Below are positions 33,638-45,077 of a stretch of DNA of 64,000 nt, piece by piece; position 1 is the stretch's first letter; each line of letters opens with the position of its first letter. The notes under the pieces were generated by a model, which did not search any database, was not told the DNA's origin, and saw nothing but the letters and a program-made list of their open reading frames with translations. Location: NCBI GenBank assembly GCA_002964805.2, contig PUDQ02000003.1, positions 2,232,001-2,296,000 of the forward strand. Reading direction: 5' to 3'. This stretch comes from Trametes villosa (taxonomy: Eukaryota; Basidiomycota; Agaricomycetes; Polyporales; Polyporaceae). The translations under genes were made by a program, and so were the position numbers.

Positions 33638-34408
33638 GCGTGCAGCTGGGCGATGGCGTGTGGTGGTACGGATGATCGATCGATCGCGGCCGTGCTGCAG
33701 TTCGGAGGATGGGCGTCTAAATACCGGATACCCCGGCATCCAGATACGCCGGCCACTGACGACTCCGTTGGGCTCTCGCTCCGAGTGTGCACCGCACGGT
33801 TGCCCATCTCGCCTTCCTCCCAGTCGAACATCTGCTCCATAGATCTATCACTCACTGCGCTGCACGACCCCCTCGCTTCCACTGCACGCCTCTCCTCAAA
33901 CTCTTCAGCGCGATCCCGGGCCTACACGACGTGGCCCAGCGCGGCCGCGCACTGCGCGTGCGGCGGTCGCCGAAGGCGTGTTCATCGTCTCAACAGCGGT
34001 GGACAAGGAGACAGCTCGGGCCCACGCGTTGGAGTGGAAGGGCTGGGTGTGTGCGGCTTTGCGTAAGGGTGCGTATCCAGAACCACTTTGGGCGCCGCCG
34101 CCGTAGTTGTAGCAGGTATTGGCGGGAACTTGTTCTGCGGAGTGTACCTCGGCCCCGCCGGTTTGCGGTAGCCGCACGACGAAGCATTGGCCCCCTAGTA
34201 GTGATCATAGCGGCGCTGTGCGCTATCGTGCGTTGACCTAGGGTAACGCGTGCTAGCGTCCTCACGCCGGACTGCACTGCGATCCGAGTGTCGCGTCCCA
34301 GCCGGACCAGCCCCTCTCCGGGCTCTTTCTGGAGAGGCTAAGCACCATCCGACACTGCGCAAAGGAACCAAACCAATCGTTCCGTATATGGTTATTCGGC
34401 GAGTGTTA
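33638..34408. other. Intergenic, nothing firm
   Basis: Several overlapping frames but none starts with ATG and splices convincingly. Nothing reported. Confidence 0.35.
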
Positions 34409-35031
34409 CTACGGATATATGAAGTGCACCATATCTGTCTCAAACCCTCCCCCCCGCTCGCGGCGTAGTACTTCGACCACTCTAAAATGCATACGCGCGC
34501 GTGAGAATAGTCGCACATAGGCATGTAGAACCGCCATGCTTACCTTGGCAGCGCTGACTGGACTCTAGCCACATCCACTTCGCGCATCCCCAACAATCTG
34601 GTCCCACTCGCATTCCGCCGGAAGACGATAAACTCCCCTTGGAATTGGTAGGAAGGACCCTGTCCCAGGCCTCCGAGCGCTTCGTTAAGCGGGCAGTTGG
34701 GGTGCCTCGAGGCGGCGAAGTACACGTTGTAGACATCCCAGTCGCGCCCTGGTCCGCTGCGCACCCGTACCACCGCCAGCCCCGACGTTCCCCCGTATAT
34801 CGTCCAGCAGCCGCTGAGAAGAGGGATGTCGCGCGTAGTCCCGCCCGATGCGCGCCGTTCCACGGCCATCATCCGGCGGTGTGCCGGAAGCCTAATCAGC
34901 GGGAGCCAGTATGCAGATATCCACCGCGAGGGCGACTGGGCATGTGCAATCAGGCTACTGATCAATAATGACGTCACAGCGAGACATACCGGCGACCATG
35001 TTCCATAGAGGTCAGTCGCTCTCGTGCTCAT
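34409..35031 (-). CDS. Hypothetical protein, 168 residues
   Basis: Minus-strand exons: 34990..35031, 34544..34935, 34409..34481. The first intron (34936-34989) is 54 bases with GTATGT/CCCAG and contains no stop, so it could be retained, adding a hydrophobic stretch. The protein begins MSTRATDLYGTW; a well-ordered region includes DIPLLSGCWTIYGGTSGLAV, DVYNVYFAASRHPNCPLNEA and YQFQGEFIVFRRNASG, and it ends FETDMVHFIYP. No family recognised, no confident membrane segment in the spliced form. The second splice (34482-34543) is supported because it extends the frame by a further 24 well-composed residues. Confidence 0.6.
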
Positions 35032-36602
35032 GTCTTCGGGGAGTGCTGAGCTTGTATGCACAGTTGTAGCGAGCGACGCTGCTGTCTGTTTTGCTCGGGG
35101 CTTGTCTTATAGCAGGCGGGACTCGCTGAGGGTCCCCGGACGCTAGCCGATGAGGTGGGCGTCATTCTCAGCCTTCTTCCGCCGCAGACGACGCTCATCA
35201 TACAGACTCTATTGCCGTAGGGCCTACCGCGATTGCCTACAGTGACACAAGTCCTAGAGTACGTCATTGCCCTCGGAAGGCCCCTCAGGCCTCAGGCCTT
35301 AGCCTCGGTACGTCCGTCACCGGTACCGCTCTGCAGACCGGTCGCACCGCGATTTCTGACGTAGAGTGAATTCAGATCAGCCACGCCGATGCAGACGTCA
35401 ACTAAACCGACTCTAGGAGCATGACGACGGTCCGGCGATATGTCCCGCCACCGGCATCGTCAGCGCTCTCGCGTCATCGATTTACAAACCGAATCCCGCC
35501 AGGGAACGGAGGTCCTCATCGCTCATCGTCTTACCTAATACCTCGACGTACCTCGCTGCTCCGGCCGCGACTCGACGTGCGCTCACGACGGGTGTGCATG
35601 GTTCTTCAGCCATTTTTCCAGGTCCCTCACGGCGATCCCGGCATACCTTAAACTCTCTTGTAACGCCTGCATGACTCTGCCGTTGCGAGCTCTGCATTTG
35701 CTGTGTCTGGGCAGTGGGTGGGTTCGGGATAGGATTGATATGGCCGCCGCGGGGATATCCCGCGGAAACACCGGGATGGCGGCTTGATTAGGTAGCACGC
35801 GCGCCCCCCACGAGGGAGCAACATCTTGGCATCTGATAGACATCGGTGAGACCGCCAAGCTTAGATAGGTCTGTCGGGTATGTTCAAGTGAACTCCTGAT
35901 CCACCGCGACCTCGGATGAATACATTTCCTTTCTCAGACACGTGCAGGGAAGATCGGAACTTCTTCGCACCCATTCTGACATGTGTATATATAGGGTGCA
36001 CGCTGAGGTCCCCCCCGCATGTTCAAGTTCATACCTCACTGCTGCAGTCACCGAAGCGTCTGGGGCATTTCGCGAGAGGGAAACTCGCTCACGGTCTATC
36101 TAATAGGCGCCCATACAACCTTGGCCGTCAGACACATTCGGTTATGTATGTGTTTTACTGCGGATTTTGCCCAGGCTACACCTTCAATATGCACTAACCA
36201 CACTCTCACGTGTAGGGCCAAATGCCTCAGACGCTTCGGTGACTGGGGTTGTCGGGTTGAGGTTGCACAAATACACGCCGGTAAATGTGCGCATCATTAT
36301 CCCCGACTTGGAACTTACACAACTTGCTGCGCTCAACAATTCCAGTGCCTCGTGAGATGGGTCTCACGTTCAGCGCTCCGCGTATGCATTGGCGAAGATG
36401 TAAATGCTGTTTTAGGCAATTTAAAGGCTGGGTACATGCCTTCTGTGCTGGTGTGTGCACATTTACATAATTTACTGACACCCTTCATCATTAGGGCAAT
36501 GTCGCTTCTGCACTAATTATACCGGCATTCAGAGCGCCAGCTCCAATGCTGTTGCCCGGTGTGGCTGATTATCCTAGTACGTCACCTCATATATACCCAC
36601 GC
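35032..36602. other. Intergenic, possible gene fragment only
   Basis: A minus-strand fragment at about 35480-35690 reads ...RYVEVLGKTMSDEDLRSL... before a stop and could be the 3' exon of a decayed gene. From about 35900 the base composition becomes more A/T-rich than upstream. No complete gene seen. Confidence 0.4.
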
Positions 36603-37204
36603 ATGGCGAGCCCCTTGCGCATCGCACTTCTTCCCCCTGCTGACGTTCTCTGCACCATCCACACCCCTTCCCTACTCACCTACACCCTGCGCGCATCCAC
36701 GTACCTTGTTCCCTCAATTCGCATATCATCGACCACCCAGAATATAATCCTGCCCACACGCAGCGATGCCACAGCCAGCTCCCTTTGTGGTCCGTCGTGA
36801 TACTCTGCTCCCCCACTCTTTATGCTGATACGCTTGCAGATGGGTGCTCGTGTGTTTTTTCTTGAAGGTGGTCGGACCCGCATGGGCACTGTGTCCGACA
36901 CTGAGACGATCGAGGTACGGGCATACATTTTGACATATGCCTCTTGAGATCCCTCTTATATTTCATGACATTTTTTCAGGGCTTACGATTCGTCATAATC
37001 CAGCTTGACGATGGCAGTCCGAGACCTGTGAAGCTGCCGTAGGTGGTGCTAGTCATTTAGCAATAGCTTTTGCTGATATTCAGGACAGCTGCAGCAGCGT
37101 CAACTCTGCTACAAAGCCGTAGCCTCAGAATGCCTGACCACTTTCACGTGCTGTATGTTTCAACCAATACAAAGTCGTTGTGGCACGTGCACATGTTTAC
37201 GTGA
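36603..37204 (+). CDS. Possible multi-exon gene of unknown function
   Basis: An open exon from ATG 36603 (MASPLRIALLPPADVLCTI, then a run of Ser/Thr/Leu) is followed by two exons that splice cleanly to each other: 36840-36914 (MGARVFFLEGGRTRMGTV...) to 36980-37039, then 37083-37204 (TAAAASTLLQSRSLRM... ending HVHMFT). I could not join the first exon to the second in frame with a standard donor, so the model is incomplete or the gene is broken. No family recognised. Confidence 0.3.
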
Positions 37205-37862
37205 ATCAACAAACACCGCATTCTCTGCTGCCGCGTGGGATACTTCAGGTGAACGCGCTGCCGCGCACATGTTGGCCATATCCGCCATCATGGTGAACCA
37301 ATCATCCTACCAGATCTATCAGCGACCACCAGATTTGCGTCAGGTCAAAACTCCATTCATCTCGTATCTGAGCTTGTCCTACACTGTCTCCACGCTACCC
37401 CATTTACACTGGCGACCGCGTCTCTCTCCGGCAAATGTTAGTGCAATGGGCCTCACACACTTTCCCATCCGCTACGACATCTGCAACTTTATACCACTCG
37501 AGTGGCGCCTCGCGCCAGACGAGGCATTGGCACTTCAACAACCCGTGGAGATTATACGCACCACACCAGGTAGTGCACCTGGCATCGTCTTCCTGCAAGA
37601 TGTGATGGGCATCAACAATGATGGCGAATTCCTCGTATACGGCTGGGAACTCAGCCAGAGCCACGCTGCAGCGGGCGGGCCATACCAGTTCCTAATCGCC
37701 GCCGACTTCACGATACCGCCCAAGGCGCTGCAAGTCTCTCGCCCAATGCGTCTCATCTCATATCTACCTACGCGGGTAGCGAACATTGTCCTGAACTTAC
37801 GCTATAGGTGCGCCAGGGCCAGTCCAGGCTTTTGCAATTGCACTGAGTATCCACAAGGATGA
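37155..37862 (+). CDS. Hypothetical ORF, 235 residues
   Basis: Open frame from ATG 37155 to the stop at 37860-37862; a later ATG at 37290 is equally possible. The C-terminal half (for example IRYDICNFIPLEWRLAPDEA, GIVFLQDVMGINNDGEFLVY) has the composition of a folded protein. It overlaps the end of the preceding uncertain model in another frame, so at most one is right over 37155-37204. No family recognised; it may contain unrecognised introns. Confidence 0.35.
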   Translation: MFQPIQSRCGTCTCLRESTNTAFSAAAWDTSGERAAAHMLAISAIMVNQSSYQIYQRPPDLRQVKTPFISYLSLSYTVSTLPHLHWRPRLSPANVSAMGLTHFPIRYDICNFIPLEWRLAPDEALALQQPVEIIRTTPGSAPGIVFLQDVMGINNDGEFLVYGWELSQSHAAAGGPYQFLIAADFTIPPKALQVSRPMRLISYLPTRVANIVLNLRYRCARASPGFCNCTEYPQG

Positions 37863-39636
37863 TGCGCGCCCTCGCGTGAGCACAGACCTCAAGTTTGTTA
37901 GCTGCATCGACCCGAAATGTCAAACTCACATTGTGCGACAGGACGGCCGACTTCTCCTGAGGATACACATGGCACCGTGTCGTGCAGGGCGGACTCGGGG
38001 CGGACAGCGGGTAGCGGATAGCGGCGGACAGCAGGATGGGGGAGAGGCACTTCCAGCACACGAGGATGTCGTCAATCAGGATATCATAAGACATTAGTAC
38101 TTGACTGACAGCGAGGCTGAGCCGCCGGGTGCAAAGAATCCAACGGTATTGCGCAACCGCCCGGTCGCCCGTACAACTCAGGCCCTGCGTCTGTTGGCGA
38201 TTCGGAGCTCACAATCGGCATGTTTGAGCCCGTTGCTGCGAACAGCACTCCGACAAAGCGCAATCATGACTCCAACTGCCATCGGGGCCGCTCTCAGCCT
38301 CAGACTCGCTCGGTGATTTGGGCACGTATGAATGGTATCGCCCCGGCTCAACCGCCCGATCCTCGATGTACCGCCGCAATCACCCGTTGTGGTCAATGCC
38401 GCGCACCCCACGGTATCCGTCGGGGGCGTAATGTACGAACCTGCGTGGGCGGCTTGCCACATCCTCCGCACGGCGCTGCACAGCGACGTACATCCCTGTC
38501 GGGCGGGCCGGGGCGGTGCAGACGCACCGTTGACGATCTCAGCTCGGGCCTACACCGCACGTTCTCGTACATCTAGACCGAGGTGGGCGGTTCGAATTGG
38601 TCGTTCGTGTCGGCTCCGGAGTAGATACAGGCTGCCTAGCGGCCATTGCCCCCCCGGCGGGATCTAACAGAGAGTTGGTCAGCGCGCAGCTTAATTGAGA
38701 GGCAGACACTGCAAAGTAGTATTTGAGGCCACAGACGGGAAACCGGTTGAAAGACAGTGAAGAGAACACCTGTTGCGCGCTCAGTTGACGCTGTGTGCAC
38801 TTGGGGTAGCACGCCTGCGATTGGCTCACACGGCTTCCGTGTTGAAGCTTGAAGATCGGCGTGTTGACTCGGCGAGTGAGTGAGTACGCGGGCCCATATG
38901 TTGCGAGCAAACAGTAACAAATAGCGCGGGCTCACGGCGCCGTCCGGACCCCGCGCTTGCGCGCAGCGGCACAGTACTTCCTCGCCGCCGCGCGCGCACA
39001 GTCCCTTACCGTCCGCCAGTCTTGATCTGCCCCGCGTGCACAGTTCCGAGCGACCTCCCTCGCACGCCCGCGTGCGCACAGTGCATGTCCCATAGCGCAC
39101 CCCGAATCCTACTGACTCGGGGCCCGTCTCTCACATCCCCCAAACCACCGCCGCGGGCACCGCACTCACGCGCTACCCACACAGTGGTCGTATTCTTCAC
39201 CGTGCTCAACATCACGGTCATTCGAACTAACACCCGCCGCTACCATCATCAGCAGATTCAGCACCGAGTACAGGCGGCAAGCAATGATGAGATCGCGCCC
39301 ATCACGGTCATACTGCGAGCGCGTTAATTGTCTGTACACCTTAGTCTAATCGTCTTCGCGTCGAAGGAGGGCCTCGTCCTGGAAGTCGGCGACGAGCAGA
39401 GAGGGTAAGACGGGGGCGAGCGGCGAACGATGAGAGAGGGGGCGCAAGACACAGCGAGGTCGGTAGCAGAGAGACAGCCGCCCAACGAGTCGTCGGGCGG
39501 CTCTACAGATAACGTTGCTTCGGCGCATCGTGTACGGCGACCGGTAATGAGGTGTAAGTTGAGGTTGAGAGGAGGGGTGGCAGGGGGTGTGAATGGGAAA
39601 AGGGGGTGTCGTACACAGAGGCCGCGAGGACAAGGC
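37863..39636. other. Long stretch without a supportable gene
   Basis: Frames on both strands are short, Arg/Pro/Ala-rich and without motifs. Nothing recognised. Confidence 0.4.
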
Positions 39637-40125
39637 TCAGGGATGGCGCGCCAGAACGCGACCATGCAGAAGGGCCTGCAGTACCACCGGGTTTTCGCGG
39701 GTGTAGATGCGATACGCCTCGGTCGACCACCTTTCGAGAGCTTGGATGGGATCGTCTGGCCGTCCTCGAGCCGCGTAGTAAGTCGCACCCCCTGCCCGGA
39801 GCGAGTGACCGGTGTACTCCTTCGGCAGGACGCTGCGCAGCTTCGAGATGAACCAGGCACGAGTGGGGATGCTCGACGTGCTCGTCAGCTACAGAGCAGG
39901 CTGAAAGCGAAAGAGCTTGTCTCGACTGGTCAAGTACGCCGTGAAGATTGGGACAGGATCAATGTCGGGGTGGTCGCTGGAGATGAGGATCGTGCTGGAG
40001 CGGTACGTGCGGTCGGCTTTGTGTGTCGGTAGGACGTAACAGAAACTGTCTTGCAACAACGAAACCGAGGACGCGGTGCTAGGGCAGATACCTGCGAGGG
40101 GGGAGCGGGAGCGATTGAGGTGCAT
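39637..40125 (-). pseudogene. Tyrosine recombinase (integrase-like) remnant with a nonsense codon
   Basis: Read on the minus strand, a frame from about 40125 runs through HKADRTYRSSTILISS, DHPDIDPVPIFTAYLTSRDK and FRFQPAL, hits one TAG (about 39889-39891), then continues in the same frame LTSTSSIPTRAWFISKLRS, YTGHSLRAGGATYYAARG, DDPIQALERWSTEAYRIYTR, ENPVVLQALLHG to a stop at 39637-39639. The HSLRAGGAT box (catalytic His-x-x-Arg), the following Trp and the catalytic Tyr in YRIYTRENP are those of tyrosine recombinases, such as the ones annotated as DNA breaking-rejoining enzymes in Agaricomycetes and in Crypton-type elements. Related proteins usually have Trp at the TAG position, so TGG to TAG is likely. 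The N-terminal half and first catalytic Arg are not found, so this is a dead fragment. Confidence 0.75.
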
Positions 40126-40773
40126 CCGCGTCCGCCGGCGCCCTCTTAAGGATGCTGGAGGCGTTGGTGGTTCCGACGTCTGCGAGACAAGATCAGTTGA
40201 CGATCGTCAACATCTCGCAGGCGACACTTACGCGCTATTCTCGAAGAGCCGTCTGCGAGACTCATCCCGACGCGAGGAGAGACATAGAATGGAGTGCGCC
40301 TCAACATTCATGGGGCGCGCTGCAGCGAGCAGGCGCGCGCGCGCGCGACGAGGTCTAGTGAGCGCGCGCGCTCCTCGATTAGACTTGTGTAAACAAGGTT
40401 TAAACTCGATGTAATGACCCACACAGTAGTTCACCCAGCGACGATGACGGCTCAGCGTCGCAGGATATCAGGGACAGCATACTGCCGGTTCAGCGTAACC
40501 GCATGCCCAGGTGCAGAACGCAGCTGAGGCAGGCGAGAGAATCAATGCAAAGTGGGTGACGGAAAAACCACATCGCCACACACCTTTTGCACTGCCTGCG
40601 ATGGTGCGCACGAGCGCGCTGATTAGTATCACATTTACGGACCCCCCGACGTCTCTGAGAAGAATATGTTAATGACAGTCGTTTGCGCTATGTATATGTG
40701 CCGTATGGTCTAAGATGTCCAGGCGCCCCACGTTTCCGCTTGACAGTCCTCCCCCGCTGCATGCCACTCTACG
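40126..40773. other. Intergenic, possibly flank of the recombinase remnant
   Basis: Contains a GC dinucleotide run (about 40333-40346) repeated as GAGCGCGCGCGCTC nearby. No gene recognised. Confidence 0.35.
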
Positions 40774-42435
40774 TCAGGCAGGGTTCACGCGGCTCCGCCC
40801 GCGACGCGCTGCAGATGCCCTCGTCGACGAAGGGCCTGGTTCGTCTTCAGCTTTCCGCTTCTGACCGCGGGTCACACGTGGCGTAGCCGACGACAGCTCG
40901 AGATCAGCGAGCGTTACCGTTTCGACTGCCTCAGCGTCTACGAACGCCTCGGCGCCGGTTGCCACCGCCGCGCTCTACGTACACGATAACATTGCATCAG
41001 CGAGGAACGAAGCAGAAAGCGACCACTCACGTTGTCGGGAACCGAAGACGGCCAAGAGATGAGGGATTCGTTATCGTCTTGCTGGTCTCGGGTGTCCCGC
41101 TCCTGCCGCTCGCCGTGTTCTTCCCGCGTGTCTTGTTCGTTTAGGTCCTCGTCGTCGTCTGGCCACGACGCGTACATTCGCTCGTCTTCCGGTCCGAAGG
41201 AGACTTCGTTTCGCACCTCTGCCATGGGAACATCCAGGATGGACGGAGGAGCGACCGGAGGAGCGATCGCAGCAGCGGCAGCAGCAACGGTCGGGGGAGG
41301 TGCGGCAAACATAGGGAAGTCGAAGTCTGAGAGATACAGTGAGACGTGCTCAAGCGCGGGCGCACGGCACTCACTGGTATCCACGACGAGGCCCTCTGCA
41401 AGGCCTTGCTCGGGTGCGGTGTCGGCGGTGCTGCCGGCATTCGGGCGTCCTCCGAGCAGCTCCTGTGAGACCTTGCCAATGCGCACGATCTCGTACGGTG
41501 TGAACGTAGTAGACCACGACTGCGGGGCGATGCTGAACTCCACCGTGAAGCTGACCCAGACGATGTCGCCCCGGCTGATGTACGGAGGGTCGCAATTCTT
41601 GATGTTCTCCAGCACGCGGCCGCGAAGCTCGAACATCTTCGGACGCAATGGATTCGGCATGTACTTGTCGTTCTCCTTCACGGCGTCTGCAATCCACTGA
41701 TGGACATCGTAGGGGACGACGGTGTTCTTGCGCTCGCTTCCGCCGGGTCGACGAGTGAAGATCTGGGAGCTGAAGACAAACGTCGGGGCCGACGCCGCGG
41801 TCGAGCCATCCTGCCATTGGCGCCGCTTCTTACCGTAAAGGTTGAAGGTCTCGCAACTCTTGGCGTGCGCTTCGAAAGCCTGTGCTGCATTAGATCGTTA
41901 TCTGCAACTGGCGTAACACTCACCTTCAAGGCGTCCCACAGCGACTTATCGCGCTCCGAATCGACCGCGTATGAGAACTGGCACATGGTATTGATGCGCG
42001 TTTGCCTGAAAACCGACGTATATCAAGTTCTTTCGTAGACCGTAGACTGAGGGGAAGGGACGTACACCCTGGATTCTGCAACCCTGGATTCTGCCATTGC
42101 ACCTGCCGGCACAAAATTACCAGTGTTGGTATCAGCGCTCCAGCGCCACTGTGCCGCCGTGTGGAACATGGCCTCCTTGACTGTGGGTACACCCTTCTGC
42201 GCGATCTGTAGGGCAGTAGTCGATGCATAACCACGTAGCTGCTACCGTCAACTGAAACGCGACGCACCACCCATCGTTCAGCCGAGCAAAACCGTGCCTC
42301 AACGAGAGGGCTGGCCGTCGAGAGGGACGCGATCGCTTCGGCAAGACTCACGTACTTCTTGACAATCTTCGCCTCTTTCCATTGGCGGATGAAGACTTCC
42401 AAATCCTCCTGCGACGTGATGAATGGGACCGACAT
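40774..42435 (-). CDS. Hypothetical protein, 478 residues, acidic central region and basic tail
   Basis: Minus-strand exons: 42271..42435, 42066..42205, 41924..42005, 41031..41879, 40774..40974; GT-AG introns, all in phase. Begins MSVPFITSQEDLEVFIRQWK; the ordered part runs to about residue 260 (FNLYGKKRRQWQDGST, VPYDVHQWIADAVKENDKYM, YISRGDIVWVSFTVEFSIAP). Then an Ala/Pro stretch, an acidic Asp/Glu/Gln-rich region, and a basic end with GQKRKAEDEPG and ASAARRGRSR, a likely nuclear signal. I do not recognise the family. The W/Y-rich fold and the nuclear-type tail could suit a DNA- or RNA-associated protein, but this is a guess. Exon 2 contains a 15-base tandem duplication adding five residues (AESRV repeated). 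Confidence 0.68.
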
Positions 42436-42899
42436 CGGGGAGGGGAGGGCAAAGCGAGGGAAGACGAACAACCACGTTCAATGCCTCACCTGTGGCTTAT
42501 GTATCGGTTTGCACCTACGAATCGTCCTGATAGCGAGTCGGTTTGCATTTGTCGAGCGTGTAGAGTGAGCCCCTGGGTGCAGCGGTGGACAGCAGAACGG
42601 AGGGAGTCGTCAGCGCTCAGCGGCTGGCTGGCTGGGATGCAAGGGCATGTGCATGACGTCATCAGACGCACAGCGGTCTGGAGTGGCCCCTGTTCGGTGA
42701 CGTCATGCTCCTACATGGGACTTGACGCGGACGTTCGCCGCTGCCGCCGCGACTGACTGCCATGGACGTACTACGCCTTTCATCGCTCTGTGTCTGGCTT
42801 TCCAATCTTACCTTCTCGCTCGGGTCACACTTCCCACACGAACATGATTCCACGACTCAATCCGCGCCTCGTTAAGGGACAGCGCTCACCGTTGCGGGG
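42436..42899. other. Intergenic between two divergent genes
   Basis: No gene seen; ends at a TATA box for the next plus-strand gene. Confidence 0.4.
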
Positions 42900-42906
42900 T
42901 ATATAG
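42900..42906 (+). promoter_or_regulatory. Possible TATA box
   Basis: TATATAG in GGGGTATATAGGAGGG, 57 bases before the ATG at 42957. Confidence 0.45.
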
Positions 42907-42956
42907 GAGGGATTCAGCTCTGAGATCTGGAGTGCGTCCCATTCTCGATCATCCCG

Positions 42957-43446
42957 ATGCTATTCTACACGCCATACTTCACTGCTGTGGACGAAACGCA
43001 GGCCTGGGCGATACGCAACGTTCTCGATGTGTGCATTCCTTGCAACATCATGTGTCTGAGTACGCCGGGGGAAGAACACCAGCGTTATCAGCATGGTCTG
43101 TTCACGTACACTCTCGACACATGCATACTGACAGACACACCTAGTGCACCGCATCGGCACTCGGGTTGTATGCGTCTCTATGCAGCGGTCTCGTCGCGCC
43201 CCTCCGGAGACCCCGCATTACTACGTCTTCGTGACCAATCCGGACACTCGTTCGTCGGTAAGTGCTTGAACACGATCGCCCTTCGTGCCCTGTGCTGACT
43301 AACCTCTCCATGTATAGCAGGGCATATCTGTCCCTCTTGGATGTTTTCCTGTTCCATTTGGTAGTCGGTGTGAGAATGTCGCCATGCAGCCTTGCACCCA
43401 GTCTCCGGCAAGGAAACCTGCATCCTCTCGCTCGATCTTGGACTGA
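42957..43446 (+). CDS. Hypothetical protein, 125 residues
   Basis: Exons: 42957..43095, 43145..43257, 43321..43446; introns of 49 and 63 bases, GT-AG, phases consistent. Begins MLFYTPYFTAVDETQAWAIR, includes ETPHYYVFVTNPDTRSSGIS and several Cys, and ends SSRSILD. A TATA box precedes it. No family recognised. The first intron is inferred from frame continuity only; without it the frame stays open for another 50 codons. Confidence 0.4.
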
Positions 43447-45077
43447 CGCACGCTTCGAGTAGGATACCTGCCCTTGGCTCGCTAGCTCAGGTCGCCCGGC
43501 TGCAGGCATCGCTACCACCTCTGGCGTGCGCAACACGGACCGCCATACTGCTGACGATCAGGTATGTTTGTGTCACGAATGCAAGCACGTACAGCACTAA
43601 CGGTACCTGCGCTGCAGGGAACCATCTTGCCTGCACGGCAGACGCTCGCGAGCTCGACGCAAGGCTCTCCATGCTCGGAGGAAGGTGGGCAGGGATGCTC
43701 CTGCTATGGCGTGGATGACACTACCACATGCGCGTCGGTCTGACGGCTGTACCTTTCTCGTGAACGTTGTAACCACATCGATGCCCCTCCTGTCACGAGC
43801 CACGTTACGTGCGGGTTCGTGTTCTTCGTCGTGTACGTCCGCTGACATCCGTTCGTCGCAATACAATTAGGACAATTGCGAATCACCGTTTTCTTGTCTG
43901 TCCCTCCTTCAGGTTGCGACTCGGATTTGTGCACCACTTCGCCAAGTATCGCGCGCGCCAGCGTATCATGGAGTGTCGTGCCACGCATTAATACGGTACG
44001 TAGGCCGGGGCAGCCGCACTCATACACGGTTCGTCTCGGACGATGTCGGCGCGCGGAGTCGCGCGGGAGCTAGAGTCTCTAGCGCGAGGATAGCCGACGG
44101 ACAATCAAGCTGAGGGCATTTCGGGCTGGGGAGGCTCGGCGCGGACATGCTCGCATGAGGTACGCTACACGATTGAACGCTGCTCAGGCTGCTACACGCT
44201 CACACAAAGGATCGTAGAGGACCATGTTTCCCATTGGAGACTATCAGCGAGGGTGCACTCGCGCTTGCGTCATTTCCCTTCTGAGGCTCCATATGTAGGT
44301 TGGGCCAGCGAAACGTCTCGCAGAGCGGAGGCCTCCCGCCGGAGAGTTGCTCACAGGAAAGGACCTGCATCAAGCTGAACGATAGGCATAGCCCACGGTA
44401 CGCATCTCCGTATTCACGGAATGCGACCGCATCAGAACTCGCTGCTAATCAGCCACCGCTCTCCCGCGTGCATAGGCGAGCCGGATCGAATAAGTGTCCG
44501 CGAGGTCCTCGTGGCCAGGCGCTGGCAAGGGCGGGGGCGATGGTGGACATAAACCCCCCGCTGCTCGCGCAGTGTCCGGATGGGTTTGCATGAGCGAATA
44601 CCCGCCGCACGGCAGTTCAACCCGGTTTCCATCTGTGCGCGCATATCCTAGGTATTCACTTCCTTCCAGTGCGCCCACGAGCAATCCCAATCAGTTCCGC
44701 ACCAACTTCACCGAGTCTTCGAACGTCCCATGCGCGAATCAGCCTTGTGTTGTATGTCATCTTCACTGTCGGCTCTCCTCGACTCACCTCGGTCCTCCTA
44801 TGCCCGGGTCGATGTGACGCATGCGGTAGGACAGCTGCACCGAGGTTTGGACAATGGAAACGTTCCCGGTCGACGCGCGTCACGACGCTTGCGGATCACT
44901 GCGTTCCACTGGGCACTAGCGGAAGGGTTTCCGGGTGTTCGCGTCCACAGCATGTTTGACAAACGTAATTCGTACTCAGGCATTCATTGGGATATTACAT
45001 TGGGGTGTTAATGGGGAACCGGGCAATGCTTACTGGGATACATATGTCAACGCTGTGCTAGACTCGCAGCCTCGCTC
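43447..45077. other. Long stretch without a supportable gene
   Basis: Many short frames on both strands, none with motifs, good starts or a consistent splice pattern. Confidence 0.4.

Noticed and set aside
35480..35858. Possible two-exon minus-strand gene ending RSLAGFGL
   Set aside because: Only about 41 residues when spliced, weak acceptor, no family; kept as a possible decayed fragment in the intergenic note.
38220..38667. Overlapping plus-strand frames of 110-118 codons
   Set aside because: Arg/Pro/Gly-rich noise in several frames at once, a sign of GC-rich non-coding DNA.
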